64,000 bases of DNA from Burkholderiaceae bacterium (GTDB taxonomy: Bacteria; Pseudomonadota; Gammaproteobacteria; Burkholderiales; Burkholderiaceae_C): contig JAGOPK010000003.1 in NCBI GenBank assembly GCA_017992055.1, positions 310,001 through 374,000 of the forward strand, written 5' to 3'. Numbering within the stretch: the first letter of the stretch is position 1; every line of letters starts with the position of its first letter. The notes under the pieces are model-generated. The model had not been told where the DNA came from and did not search any database. It worked only from the letters and a program-made list of their open reading frames with translations. The position numbers were made by a program, and so were the translations under genes. Of this stretch, positions 47,954 to 57,303 are shown in pieces.

Positions 47954-49882
47954 TCAGCCCGCCGGCCGGACCCGGGGCTCGACGATGTTGAACATCGGAT
48001 CGAACTCGTCCAGCGCCTCGACCAGGGCCTGCAGCAGGTCCACGCGGCCCTGCAGGCGCAGGCGGCCGTCGCCCAGGGCCGCCGCCAGCGCACTGCGCCC
48101 GGCCGACAGCGCCACCAGCTCGCTGCGTGTGGTGCGCAGCGTCAGCTCGGCCGCCGCACCATGGCGGCCCGGCTGGTGGTTCAGCGCACCGTGGGACAGG
48201 GTGATGCGCTCGGCCTCGACCATGCCGCCGGCCTCGTCGTCCAGCAGCCAGTCGATCCTGGCCTGCAGGTGCTGGGCCTTGGGGCCGTTGACGCGGATCG
48301 CCAGGTAGTCGAGAAAGCTGCCCAGCGGCAGGATGGCCACCACGTCCGGGCTGATGGCCACGTTGCGCGGCGCCGCGGCGCGGCCGGTCTGGCGCAGCTC
48401 ACGCGCCGCCAGCAGGTAGGCATTGCGCCAGGTGGCCGACTCGGCCTGGTAGCCCAGCTGCTCCATCGCTGCCGCGCCCAGCTCGCGGGCCTCGCGGTGG
48501 CCGGGCTGGGCGAACACCAGCTGGTTCATCACCTCGGCCACCCAGCGGAACTCGCCGCGCTCGAAGTCGGCGCGGGCGCGCTGCAGCACCGCATCGGCGC
48601 CGCCCATGTACTCGATCTGCTTGTGTGCGGCCGGCACCGGCGGCAGGCGGTCCAGCTGGGCCGGATTGCCTTCGTAGGGCCCCAGGTAGTGGGCGTAGAT
48701 GGCGTGCACGTTGTGCGCCACCGCGCCGTAATAGCCGCGCGCAAACCACTGGCGCGACAGCGCATTGGGCAGCATCAGCTCGGCGGCGATCTCGGTGGGC
48801 ACCAGGCCGTGGCTCATCAGCCTCAGCGTCTGGTCGTGCAGATAGCGGTAGAGGTCGCGCTGGCCGGCCACATAGTCGGCAATGCGCGTGGGCTGGGCCT
48901 GGCTGTTCCACACCGGCCAGTGGTGCTGCAGCACCAGCACGTCGGCGCCGGGCACGAAGCGCTCCAGCGCCTGGTCCAGGTACTTGGCCCAGGCCAGCGC
49001 GTCGCGGGTCTTGGCGCCGCGCAGCGGACACAGGTTGTGCATGGTGTGGCAGGCGTTCTCGGCCAGGTTCAGCACCCGCAGGCCGGGAAAGTGCAGGTTC
49101 ATGTCGGCCGGCGCCTCGGTGCCCGGCGTCAGCTGGAACATGATCTCCACGCCGTCGATCACATGGCGCTCGCTGGGCTCGCGGATCAGCAGGTTGGGCG
49201 CGATGAAGCCGTCGCCACCACCACCCACGGCCTTGCCCAGGCCGCTGTCCACCTGGGCCGTCGGTCCCGGCTCCAGGCCCCAGCCGAACTGGAACATCGC
49301 GCGCCGGCGCATCGGCACGCCGGCCAGCATGGATTCGGAAAACGACTCTTCGGTGAAGCCGAAGGGCGCGATCACCGGCAGGCCGTGCCGGGCATCGTCG
49401 GGCGTGATCACACCGCGCACGCCGCCGTAGTGGTCGCGGTGGCTGTGGGTGTAGATCACGGCTGTCACCGGGCGCTCGCCCCGGTGTTCCCGGTACAGCG
49501 CAATGGCCGCCCGCGCATGCTCGGTGAACTGCAGCGGATCGATGACGATCACGCCGCGCTCGCCCTCGATGAAGGTGACATTGGCCAGCGAGAAGCCGCG
49601 CACCTGGTAGACGCGTTCGGCGGCCTGGAACAGCCCGTGCTCGGTGTTCAGCTGGGCCATGCGCCACAGGCTGGGGTTGACCGTGTCCGGCGCCTCGCCG
49701 CGCAGAAAGCCATAGGGCCGCATGCTCCAGGCCACGCCGCCGGCATCACTTTCGATGTGGGCATCGGGCAGCGTGGCGATGAAGCCGCGGCGTGCGTCGT
49801 CGAAGTCCTGGCGGTCGGAGAAGTCGAGCTCCTCACGCACCCGGGCGTGGGCGGCCAACGTGGTGGCGTGGACAGGCTGCAT
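47954..49882 (-). CDS. Linear alkyl sulfatase (SdsA/BDS1-like metallo-beta-lactamase fold)
   Basis: The 642-residue protein has the metal-binding THSHRDHYGG (His146, His148, Asp150, His151) and further ligand regions ENACHTMHNLCPLRGAK and QHHWPVW. A dimerisation domain and a C-terminal SCP2-like domain (APRNVAISPDVVAILP onward) follow. This layout is that of type III alkylsulfatases which release fatty alcohol and sulfate. SdsA-type enzymes are usually exported; here no signal peptide is visible. I chose the ATG at 49882 because GAGGG is 9 bases upstream; a GTG at 49891 is in frame. It is third in an SDR/Bug/sulfatase unit. Confidence 0.88.
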   Translation of the reverse strand: MQPVHATTLAAHARVREELDFSDRQDFDDARRGFIATLPDAHIESDAGGVAWSMRPYGFLRGEAPDTVNPSLWRMAQLNTEHGLFQAAERVYQVRGFSLANVTFIEGERGVIVIDPLQFTEHARAAIALYREHRGERPVTAVIYTHSHRDHYGGVRGVITPDDARHGLPVIAPFGFTEESFSESMLAGVPMRRRAMFQFGWGLEPGPTAQVDSGLGKAVGGGGDGFIAPNLLIREPSERHVIDGVEIMFQLTPGTEAPADMNLHFPGLRVLNLAENACHTMHNLCPLRGAKTRDALAWAKYLDQALERFVPGADVLVLQHHWPVWNSQAQPTRIADYVAGQRDLYRYLHDQTLRLMSHGLVPTEIAAELMLPNALSRQWFARGYYGAVAHNVHAIYAHYLGPYEGNPAQLDRLPPVPAAHKQIEYMGGADAVLQRARADFERGEFRWVAEVMNQLVFAQPGHREARELGAAAMEQLGYQAESATWRNAYLLAARELRQTGRAAAPRNVAISPDVVAILPLGSFLDYLAIRVNGPKAQHLQARIDWLLDDEAGGMVEAERITLSHGALNHQPGRHGAAAELTLRTTRSELVALSAGRSALAAALGDGRLRLQGRVDLLQALVEALDEFDPMFNIVEPRVRPAG

Positions 49883-49897
49883 GCGGGCCACCCTCGC

Positions 49898-50896
49898 TCA
49901 CTCGGCCTTCAGGTTGATGGCCTTGGCCAGGGCCTGCCAGCGCTGCAGGTCACCCTTGACCGTGGCCGCAAACTGCTGGGCGTTCTTGCCGGCCGGCACC
50001 AGCATGTTCTGGTCGGCGAAGCGCTGGCGCATCTCGGGCAGGGCCAGGGCCTTGTTGATCTCGTCGTTCATGCGCTGCACGATGGCAGGCGGCGTGCCCC
50101 CCGGTGCAAACACGCCGAACCAGCCCTCGGCCTCGAACTTGTAGCCCTGCTCGGCCAGCGTGGGCAGATCCGGCAGGGCCGGGCCGCGGGCCGAGCCGGT
50201 GGCGCCCAGGGCCACCAGCTTGCCCGAGCGGATGTGCGGCAGCGGCGAGGCGATGTCGGTGAAGGCCAGTCGCAGGTTGTCGGACAGCAGGTCCATCACC
50301 TCGGCCGCCGTGCTCTTGTAGGGCACATGGGGGATGTCCAGGCCATAGGCCTCCTTGATGCCCTCCATCACCAGGTGGCCGGTGGAGCCATTGCCCCAGC
50401 TGCCGTAGCTGAGCTTGCCGGGGTTGGCCTTGGCGTACTTCACCAGGTCCTGCAGGTTCTTCAGGCCGCTGGCCGGGTTGCTCATCAGCAGGATGCCGCC
50501 GGCGCCCAGCTGGGCCACCGGCACCAGGTCGCGCTCGGTGTCGTAGGGCATCTTGGCCACCACCAGCGGGTTGATGGCGATCGACGACGAGGCGGTGAAC
50601 AGGAAGGTGTGCCCATCCTTGGGCGACTTGGCCACCGCGTCGTTGCCGATCAGGCCGTTGGCGCCGGGCTTGTTCTCCACCACCACGGTCTGCTTCAGGC
50701 TGGTCTGCACCTGGGCGGCGACCATGCGCGTGAAGATGTCGTTGCCGCCACCCGGGGGGCCGGCGACGATGAAGCGGATGGGCCGCTCGGGCCATGTGCT
50801 GGCGGTCTGGGCGCTGGTCGGGGTGGAAACGGCACCGGCCAGTCCGGACAGGGTCAGCCCCAGCAGGGCGCGGCGCGACAGCTTGGCATGGCTCAT
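49898..50896 (-). CDS. Bug/TctC-family periplasmic binding receptor (second)
   Basis: The 332-residue protein starts with a leader containing twin Arg (KLSRRALLGLTLSGLAGAVS) and then WPERPIRFIVAGPPGGGNDIFTR, VVVENKPGANGLIGND, and IPHVPYKSTAAEVMDLLSD, the Bug family landmarks. The AGGAGAC site is well placed before the ATG. It is flanked by an SDR and the alkylsulfatase on the same strand, so its ligand may be a sulfated or carboxylated organic acid. No membrane components of a tripartite transporter are nearby. Confidence 0.9.
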   Translation of the reverse strand: MSHAKLSRRALLGLTLSGLAGAVSTPTSAQTASTWPERPIRFIVAGPPGGGNDIFTRMVAAQVQTSLKQTVVVENKPGANGLIGNDAVAKSPKDGHTFLFTASSSIAINPLVVAKMPYDTERDLVPVAQLGAGGILLMSNPASGLKNLQDLVKYAKANPGKLSYGSWGNGSTGHLVMEGIKEAYGLDIPHVPYKSTAAEVMDLLSDNLRLAFTDIASPLPHIRSGKLVALGATGSARGPALPDLPTLAEQGYKFEAEGWFGVFAPGGTPPAIVQRMNDEINKALALPEMRQRFADQNMLVPAGKNAQQFAATVKGDLQRWQALAKAINLKAE

Positions 50897-50919
50897 CGAT
50901 GTCTCCTGGAATTTGATGA

Positions 50920-51696
50920 TCAGAGTACCGCCGGCGTGGCGCCGCCGTCCACCAGCAGCGACTCGCCGGTGATCCAGCTGCTCTCGTCGCTGGCCAGGAA
51001 CAGCGCGGCCGAGGCCACGTCGTCGACCTCGCCCAGCCGGCCCAGCGGCGTGCGCGCCAGGCGCTTGGCGGCCATCGCCGGATCGACGTTGATGCGCACG
51101 CCCTCGGTCTGTATCGAGCCCGGGCAGATGGCATTGACGCGCACACGCTGCGGTCCCAGCTCCACCGCGGCGGCGCGGGTCAGGCCCAGCACGCCGGCCT
51201 TGACGCCGGCATAGATCATCGCGTTGGGCATGCCCAGAAAGGCCGCCGCCGAGGCGATGTTGACGATGGAACCGCCACCGTTGCGCGCCATCAGCGGCGC
51301 TGCGCACTGGATGCCCCAGACCACCGAGTCGAAGCCGGTGCCGGTCATGCGCTGCAGCATCTCGGGCGTGATCGCGTCCAGCGGGCCGTAGCGCACCCAG
51401 ATGGCATTGCTGACCAGCACGTCCAGGCGGCCAAAGCGTGCGTCGAGCGCAGCCACGGCGCCGGCCAGCGTGGCGCGGTCGGCCACGTTGCCGGCACGGG
51501 CCTCGACCTGGGCGCCAGGAAACTTCTCGCGCAGCTCGGCGGCGGCGGCCTGGGCGCGCTCGGGCTTCAGGTCCAGCAGGCCCAGGGCCGCGCCCTCGGC
51601 CACGAAGCGCTCGGCAATGGCGCGGCCTATGCCCTGCGCCGCACCGGTGACCAGGGCCACCTTGCCCTGCAAACGTGCTGTCGTTGGATTGCTCAT
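50920..51696 (-). CDS. Short-chain dehydrogenase/reductase
   Basis: The 258-residue protein is a classical SDR with TGAAQGIG (17-24), catalytic Ser in NIASAAAFLG, YAGVK (Tyr/Lys) and C-terminal ESLLVDGGATP. In the NAG motif the third position is changed (SNAIWVRYG), reminiscent of SDRs acting on bulky substrates. An AGGA site lies 8 bases before the ATG at 51696; an in-frame ATG upstream is less likely. It heads the SDR/Bug/sulfatase unit and is divergent from the NTF2-like gene at 51774. Confidence 0.88.
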   Translation of the reverse strand: MSNPTTARLQGKVALVTGAAQGIGRAIAERFVAEGAALGLLDLKPERAQAAAAELREKFPGAQVEARAGNVADRATLAGAVAALDARFGRLDVLVSNAIWVRYGPLDAITPEMLQRMTGTGFDSVVWGIQCAAPLMARNGGGSIVNIASAAAFLGMPNAMIYAGVKAGVLGLTRAAAVELGPQRVRVNAICPGSIQTEGVRINVDPAMAAKRLARTPLGRLGEVDDVASAALFLASDESSWITGESLLVDGGATPAVL

Positions 51697-51773
51697 GCTC
51701 GTATTCCTAACTTGCAAAAGGCACGACTGTCCATAGACTGTGCGCCGACCATTCCGTGTTTCATCAGAAGTCC

Positions 51774-52310
51774 ATGACCTCCGACACCGATCTGCAGACC
51801 CTGCTCGACCGCGAAGCCATCCGCGAGTGCGTGTTCCTCTACTGCCGCGGCATCGACCGTGCCGACGAGGCCGCGCTGCGCGCCAGCTACTGGCCCGATG
51901 CCACCGACAACCATGGGGCCTACAAGGGCAGCGCCAGCGGCTTCATCGCGCTGGCCCTGCCCAAGCTGCGCGAAAGCGGCCGCATGATCCACCACGTGGG
52001 CAATCTGTCCATCACGCTGCGCGGCACGCAGGCGGCGGTGGAGACCTATTTCCTGGCCTGGCAGCGTGATCGCGCGGCCGACGGCAGCGAGCAGGAGAGC
52101 TTTCTGGCCGGGCGCTATGTCGACCGCTTCGAGAAGCGCGGCAGCGAGTGGCGCGTGGCCGCGCGTGTGGTGGTCTACGACTGGGTGCAGCCGCTGGGCG
52201 CGGCGCCCACGGCCTCGGAAGCCGAGCGCTTCGGCCTGCGCACGCCGATCGGCGCGCGCAAGCCCGACGATCCCTGGTACACGCTGCTGGCCGAGCTGGA
52301 CAAGCCGTGA
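51774..52310 (+). CDS. NTF2/SnoaL-like protein
   Basis: The 178-residue protein carries the pattern LLDREAIRECVFLYCRGIDRADEAALRASYWPDA, then HHVGNLSITLRG and GRYVDRFEKRGSEWRVAARVVVYDW. This is the NTF2-like fold shared by SnoaL, scytalone dehydratase and ring-hydroxylating dioxygenase beta subunits. It has no signal peptide. Proteins of this kind often accompany SDRs and act as dehydratases in aromatic or steroid degradation. ATG 51774 is preferred over a GTG at 51756, neither with a strong ribosome site. Confidence 0.8.
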   Translation: MTSDTDLQTLLDREAIRECVFLYCRGIDRADEAALRASYWPDATDNHGAYKGSASGFIALALPKLRESGRMIHHVGNLSITLRGTQAAVETYFLAWQRDRAADGSEQESFLAGRYVDRFEKRGSEWRVAARVVVYDWVQPLGAAPTASEAERFGLRTPIGARKPDDPWYTLLAELDKP

Positions 52311-52352
52311 AGATACCGTCGCGAGCGGGCTCAGGGTGGTTCGAGCAACGCA

Positions 52353-52370
52353 GGCGTACACCCGTACGCC
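52353..52370. repeat. Hairpin in the 97-base gap between convergent genes
   Basis: A perfect 7-bp inverted repeat GGCGTAC with loop ACCC and partner GTACGCC lies between the NTF2-like gene and the convergent SDR. There is no U-tract. It may be a bidirectional terminator stem or part of a dispersed intergenic repeat. Confidence 0.45.
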
Positions 52371-52407
52371 GAGTAGCGCAGGGCCGCCATGTGCCCGCGC
52401 AGCAGGT

Positions 52408-53235
52408 TTATTCATGGCTTGTCCCCCAGGCGGCCTGCGTCAGCGACGGCATCAGCGTCTGCAGCAGGCCGCCGTCCACCACCAGCTCGTGGCCGTGGAT
52501 GTAGGCGGCGTCGGGGCCCACCAGCAGCGACAGCGCCGCGGCCATGTCCTCGGGTCGGGCCACGCGGCGCAGCGGGATGCGCGCCTCGCGCCGGGCCAGC
52601 GCCTGCGGCTGCTCGTAGGCCGCAGCCGTGCCCGGCGTGAGCGTCAGGCCCGGCGACAGCGCATTGACGCGGATGCCGTCCGGCCCCCACTCCACGGCCA
52701 TCTGCTTCATCAGCATGATCTGCGCGGCCTTGCTGGCGCTGTAGGCGGCCAGCGGCGGCGAGGCCTGGCTGCCCGAGACGCTGGTGGTCAGCACCAGACA
52801 GCCGCGCGCACGCGCCAGCAGGCCATGGCAGGCCCGGCCCAGCAGCCAGGCGGCGCGCACATGCACGGCAAACACCCGGTCCCAGTCGTCGACAGCGGCT
52901 TCGAGCAGCGGCGCCGGCCGGGCGAAGCCGGCATTGCTGGCCACGCAGTCCAGCCCGTCCATGGCCGCGGAGGCCAGGGCAGCAATGCGCGCCGGCTCGT
53001 CGGCATCGGCCAGGTCGCCGGCACGGATCCAGACGCGGGCGCCGCCGGCCTGCAGTGCGTCGCGCAGCCGGGCCAGCTCATCGCCATGCTGGTCGGCCAG
53101 CACCAGCAGCGCCGGCTGCCCGAACCGCGCCAGCGAGTCGGCCGCCAGCCGCTCGGCCATGGCCCGGCCGATGCCACGCGCGGCGCCGGTGACGATGGCG
53201 CGCAGACCCGGCCGGTCGCTGACAGCGCCGCTCAT
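52408..53235 (-). CDS. Short-chain dehydrogenase/reductase (distal end of the liv operon)
   Basis: The 275-residue protein has TGAARGIG (16-23), SNAGFA, catalytic Ser in LTTSVSGS and YSASK, and C-terminal HELVVDGGLLQ. Its ATG overlaps the stop of the preceding SDR by four bases. It is the last gene of a ten-gene minus-strand unit. Two coupled SDRs suggest consecutive oxidation or reduction of the imported compound or its CoA ester. Confidence 0.88.
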   Translation of the reverse strand: MSGAVSDRPGLRAIVTGAARGIGRAMAERLAADSLARFGQPALLVLADQHGDELARLRDALQAGGARVWIRAGDLADADEPARIAALASAAMDGLDCVASNAGFARPAPLLEAAVDDWDRVFAVHVRAAWLLGRACHGLLARARGCLVLTTSVSGSQASPPLAAYSASKAAQIMLMKQMAVEWGPDGIRVNALSPGLTLTPGTAAAYEQPQALARREARIPLRRVARPEDMAAALSLLVGPDAAYIHGHELVVDGGLLQTLMPSLTQAAWGTSHE

Positions 53236-53990
53236 GTGGCCAGGAAGCCGCCGTCCACCGGCAGCGTGGCGGCATTGACATAGCTGGCCAGCGGCGAGGC
53301 CAGGAACAGGATGGCCGCGGCCACCTCGGCCGGCTGGCCGATGCGGCCGGCCGGCGTGCGCTGCACAAAGCCGGCCAGGCGCGTGGCATCGGCGCGTGTG
53401 GCCTCGGTCATCGCGGTCTCGATCACCCCCGGCGCCACCGCATTGACGCGCACGCCGTCGGCGCCCAGGTCCACCGCCAGGGTCTGGGTCAGCATGTGCA
53501 GCGCGGCCTTGGACGCCGAATAGCCGGCACAGCGCGCCTGGGCCGTGAAGGCCGCACCCGAGGCCACGTTGACGATGCAGCCGCGCCGGCGCCGCAGTGC
53601 CGGCAGAAAGGCCTTGACCATGGCAAAGGCGCCATGCAGGTTGACCTCCATGACCTGGTGCACGATGGCCTCGGCATCGGGATCGTCGATGCCGCGGCGC
53701 ACCAGCAGGCCGGCGTTGTTGACCAGGATGTCCAGGTCACCCTGTTCTGCAGCCACCCGCTGGGCCAGGGCGTGCACCGCCGCGGGCTCGGTGACATCCA
53801 GTGCCGCCGCCCAGGCGGCGTGGCCCTGCTCGCGCAGCGCCCGGGCCACGGCTTCGCAGCGCGCGGCATCGCGGTCGGCCAGCCACACACGGGCGCCGGC
53901 GCCGGCCAGGGCCTGGGCGGTGGCGGCACCGATGCCGCCCGCCGCGCCGGTGACCAGGGCCAGCCGGCCGTCGAGTCTGATGGCCGTCAT
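53232..53990 (-). CDS. Short-chain dehydrogenase/reductase next to livM
   Basis: The 252-residue protein shows TGAAGGIG (14-21), NNAGLLVRRG, catalytic Ser in NVASGAAF, YSASK and C-terminal ATLPVDGGFLAT. The start is the ATG that overlaps the livM stop (ATGA), giving a standard SDR length. It overlaps the next SDR in the same way, so both are translated with the transporter. Confidence 0.88.
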   Translation of the reverse strand: MTAIRLDGRLALVTGAAGGIGAATAQALAGAGARVWLADRDAARCEAVARALREQGHAAWAAALDVTEPAAVHALAQRVAAEQGDLDILVNNAGLLVRRGIDDPDAEAIVHQVMEVNLHGAFAMVKAFLPALRRRRGCIVNVASGAAFTAQARCAGYSASKAALHMLTQTLAVDLGADGVRVNAVAPGVIETAMTEATRADATRLAGFVQRTPAGRIGQPAEVAAAILFLASPLASYVNAATLPVDGGFLAT

Positions 53991-54949
53991 GCGCTGACCT
54001 GCGCCTTGCCGCCACGCGCCGCGCGGCGCTGGCGCCAGGCCTGCCATTCACCCACCACGCCGCGGCGGAACAGCAGCACGACGACGATGAACACCAGGCC
54101 TTGCAGCATCAGCACCAGCTCGGCGAACGAGGCCAGGTAGTTCTGCATCGTCACCACCACCAGGGCGCCGACCAGCGGGCCGGCCAGGGTCTGCACGCCA
54201 CCGACGATGACCATCAGCAGGGCCTCGCCCGAGGTGGTCCAGCTGACGTCGGTGAGCGTGGCGATCTGGAACACCAGGGCCTTCAGCGAGCCGGCCAGGC
54301 CGGCCAGCGCCGCCGACAGCACATAGGCCGCCAGCTTGTAGCGCGCGACCCGGTAGCCCAGCGACACGGCCCGCGCCTCGCTGTCGCGGATGGCCGCCAG
54401 CACATGGCCGAACGGCGAGTGCACGGTGCGGTAGATCAGCCAGAAGCCGAAGGCCACCAGGGCCAGCACCAGGTAGTACAGCGCATGGTTGTCGGCCAGT
54501 GGCAGCAGGCCCAGCAGCAGGCCGCGCGGCACGTCCTGGATGCCGTCCTCGCCGCCGGTGAAGGGCGCGCGCAAGGCGATGAAGTACACCAGCTGGGCGA
54601 TGGCCAGCGTGATCATCGAAAACGCCGTGCCCAGGCGGCGGATCGCCAGCAGGCCGCCGGCCAGGCCGATGAAGGCCGCGCAGGCGGTGCCGGCCAGCAC
54701 GCCCAGCAGCGGCTCGAAGGACCAGACCTTCACCGCATGGGCGGTGATGTAGGCGGCCGAGCCGAAGAACATCGCATGGCCGAAGGACAGCAGGCCGACG
54801 TGGCCGACCAGCAGGTTCAGCGAAGCCGCCAGCAGCGCCCAGCACAGCAGCTTCATCAGGAACACCGGATAGGCCACGAAGGGCGCGGCCAGCGCCAGCA
54901 GCGCCGCCGCCGCCCACACCCAGTGCGGCACACGTCCCACACCCTGCAT
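53987..54949 (-). CDS. livM: Branched-chain-type ABC transporter permease LivM
   Basis: The 320-residue membrane protein has about 8-9 hydrophobic helices. Family landmarks are ASLNLLVGHVGLLSFGHAMFFG near the start and AIRDSEARAVSLGYRVARYKLAAYVLSAALAGLAGSLKA, the coupling-loop region that contacts the ATPases. The ATG shares one base with the livH stop; a GTG three bases earlier is in frame. HAAT-family systems of this sort also carry aromatic and dicarboxylic acids, and context favours such a substrate. Confidence 0.92.
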   Translation of the reverse strand: MQGVGRVPHWVWAAAALLALAAPFVAYPVFLMKLLCWALLAASLNLLVGHVGLLSFGHAMFFGSAAYITAHAVKVWSFEPLLGVLAGTACAAFIGLAGGLLAIRRLGTAFSMITLAIAQLVYFIALRAPFTGGEDGIQDVPRGLLLGLLPLADNHALYYLVLALVAFGFWLIYRTVHSPFGHVLAAIRDSEARAVSLGYRVARYKLAAYVLSAALAGLAGSLKALVFQIATLTDVSWTTSGEALLMVIVGGVQTLAGPLVGALVVVTMQNYLASFAELVLMLQGLVFIVVVLLFRRGVVGEWQAWRQRRAARGGKAQVSA

Positions 54950-55830
54950 CACAGATCTCCCCGGCCGAACAGGCCCGCCGGCTTGAAGGCCAGCACCCCC
55001 AGCATCACGATGAAGACGACGATGCCGGCGTAGTCGGGTGCCAGCAGCCGCGTCATGCCCTCGACCACGCCCAGGCCGAAGCCGGCGGCGATGGCGCCGA
55101 TGATCGAGCCCATGCCGCCGATCACCACCACCGCGAACACCACCACGATCAGGTTGCTGCCCATCAGCGGGTTGACCTGGTAGATGGGCGCGGCCATCAC
55201 CCCGCCCAGGCCGGCCAGGCCCACGCCCAGGCCGTAGGTCAGCGTCAGCAGCAGCGGCACGCGGATGCCGAAGCTGCGCACCAGCTGCGGGTTCTCATGC
55301 GCGGCGCGCAGGTAGGCGCCGAAGCGCGTGCGCTCGACAAACCACCAGGTGGCCAGGCAGACCACCAGCGAGGCCACGATGACCCACACCCGGTAGGCCG
55401 GCAGAAAGGCGAACGGCAGCTTGATGCCGCCCGACAGCGGGCTGGCGTAAGGCTGGCCGGTGGCGCCGAACTTGAGCCGGAACGCACCTTCCAGCAGCAG
55501 GGCCAGGCCGAAGGTCAGCAGCAGCGCATACACCGGGTCCAGGCCATGCAGGCGGCGCAGCATGGTGCGCTCGACCAGCATGCCCAGGCCGGCGGTGACC
55601 AGGGGCACGATCAGCAGCGCCCACCAGTAGCCCAGGCCCAGGTATTCCAGCATCGCCCAGGCGATGAAGGCGCCCAGCATGTACTGCGCGCCGTGGGCGA
55701 AGTTCACGATGTGCAGCAGGCCGAAGATGATGGCCAGGCCCAGGCTCATCAGCGCATAGAACGAGCCGTTGATCAGGCCGACCAGCAACTGGCCGACGAT
55801 GGCGGCGGGGGGAATGTCCAGCAGGTTCAT
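54949..55830 (-). CDS. livH: Branched-chain-type ABC transporter permease LivH
   Basis: The 293-residue membrane protein has the LivH signature LINGSFYALMSLGLAIIFGLLHIVNFAHGAQYMLGAF and the coupling region RAAHENPQLVRSFGIRV. About 8 helices are predicted. It follows livF by 5 bases and pairs with LivM to form the channel. The C-terminus FKPAGLFGRGDL is the normal family end. Confidence 0.93.
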   Translation of the reverse strand: MNLLDIPPAAIVGQLLVGLINGSFYALMSLGLAIIFGLLHIVNFAHGAQYMLGAFIAWAMLEYLGLGYWWALLIVPLVTAGLGMLVERTMLRRLHGLDPVYALLLTFGLALLLEGAFRLKFGATGQPYASPLSGGIKLPFAFLPAYRVWVIVASLVVCLATWWFVERTRFGAYLRAAHENPQLVRSFGIRVPLLLTLTYGLGVGLAGLGGVMAAPIYQVNPLMGSNLIVVVFAVVVIGGMGSIIGAIAAGFGLGVVEGMTRLLAPDYAGIVVFIVMLGVLAFKPAGLFGRGDL

Positions 55831-55835
55831 CGGTG

Positions 55836-56534
<699 letters not shown>

Positions 56535-56541
56535 GCGGTTC

Positions 56542-57303
56542 TCAGACAACGGCGCCTCCCACATAGGCTTCGAGCACGCGCGGATCGCGCGAGACCTGTT
56601 CGTACGGGCCTTCGGCCAGCACCTCGCCGGACTGCAGCACCGTGATGCGGTCGCACAGGTCGGCGACCACCTTCATGTTGTGTTCCACCATCAGCACGGT
56701 GCAGCGCTTGGCCACGTCGGCGATCAGCTGGGTCACCGGGGCGATGTCCTCGTGGCCCAGGCCGGCCATGGGCTCGTCCAGCAACACCAGGCTGGGCTCC
56801 AGCGCCAGCGTGGTGGCCAGTTCCAGTGCACGCTTGCGGCCATAGGGCAGGTCGGCGGCGGTGTGCTCGCGCCAGCGCCCCAGGTCCACCGCGGCCAGCA
56901 GCTCGTCGGCGCGGGCGGTGTAGCGGTCCAGCGCACGCCGCGAACGCCAGAAGGCGTAGCTGCCACCGTCGTGGGCCAGCAGGGCCACGCGCAGGTTGTC
57001 CAGCACGCTGAGCTGGCGGAACACCGCCGAGATCTGGAACGAGCGCACCAGGCCCAGCCGGGCAACGCTGGCCGCATCCAGCGGCGTGATGTCGCGGCCG
57101 TCGAAGACGATGCGCCCGCTGCTCACCGGCAGAAAGCGCGTCAGCAGGTTGAAGCAGGTGGTCTTGCCGGCACCATTGGGGCCGATCAGCGCATGCACGG
57201 TGCCGCGCCTGACCTTCAGGTTCACGCCCTTCACGGCGTCGAAGCCGCGGAAGGACTTGCCCAGGTTGCTGGCTTCGAGGATGTAGTCGTTGTCGCTGCT
57301 CAT
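56542..57303 (-). CDS. livG: ABC transporter ATP-binding protein LivG
   Basis: The 253-residue ATPase has Walker A GPNGAGKTT, a LivG-type long insertion (VRSFQISAVFRQLSVLDNLRVALL), Walker B LVLLDEPMAGLG and VEHNMKVV. The signature motif is DLPYGRKRALELATTL, with the LivG-typical YGRKR variant. Its ATG overlaps the SMP-30 stop by four bases, so the lactonase and transporter are made together. Confidence 0.92.
   Translation of the reverse strand: MSSDNDYILEASNLGKSFRGFDAVKGVNLKVRRGTVHALIGPNGAGKTTCFNLLTRFLPVSSGRIVFDGRDITPLDAASVARLGLVRSFQISAVFRQLSVLDNLRVALLAHDGGSYAFWRSRRALDRYTARADELLAAVDLGRWREHTAADLPYGRKRALELATTLALEPSLVLLDEPMAGLGHEDIAPVTQLIADVAKRCTVLMVEHNMKVVADLCDRITVLQSGEVLAEGPYEQVSRDPRVLEAYVGGAVV

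Noticed and set aside
48161-51214. A 1,017-codon + strand frame
   Set aside because: Antisense to the alkylsulfatase, Bug and SDR genes; no recognisable motif.
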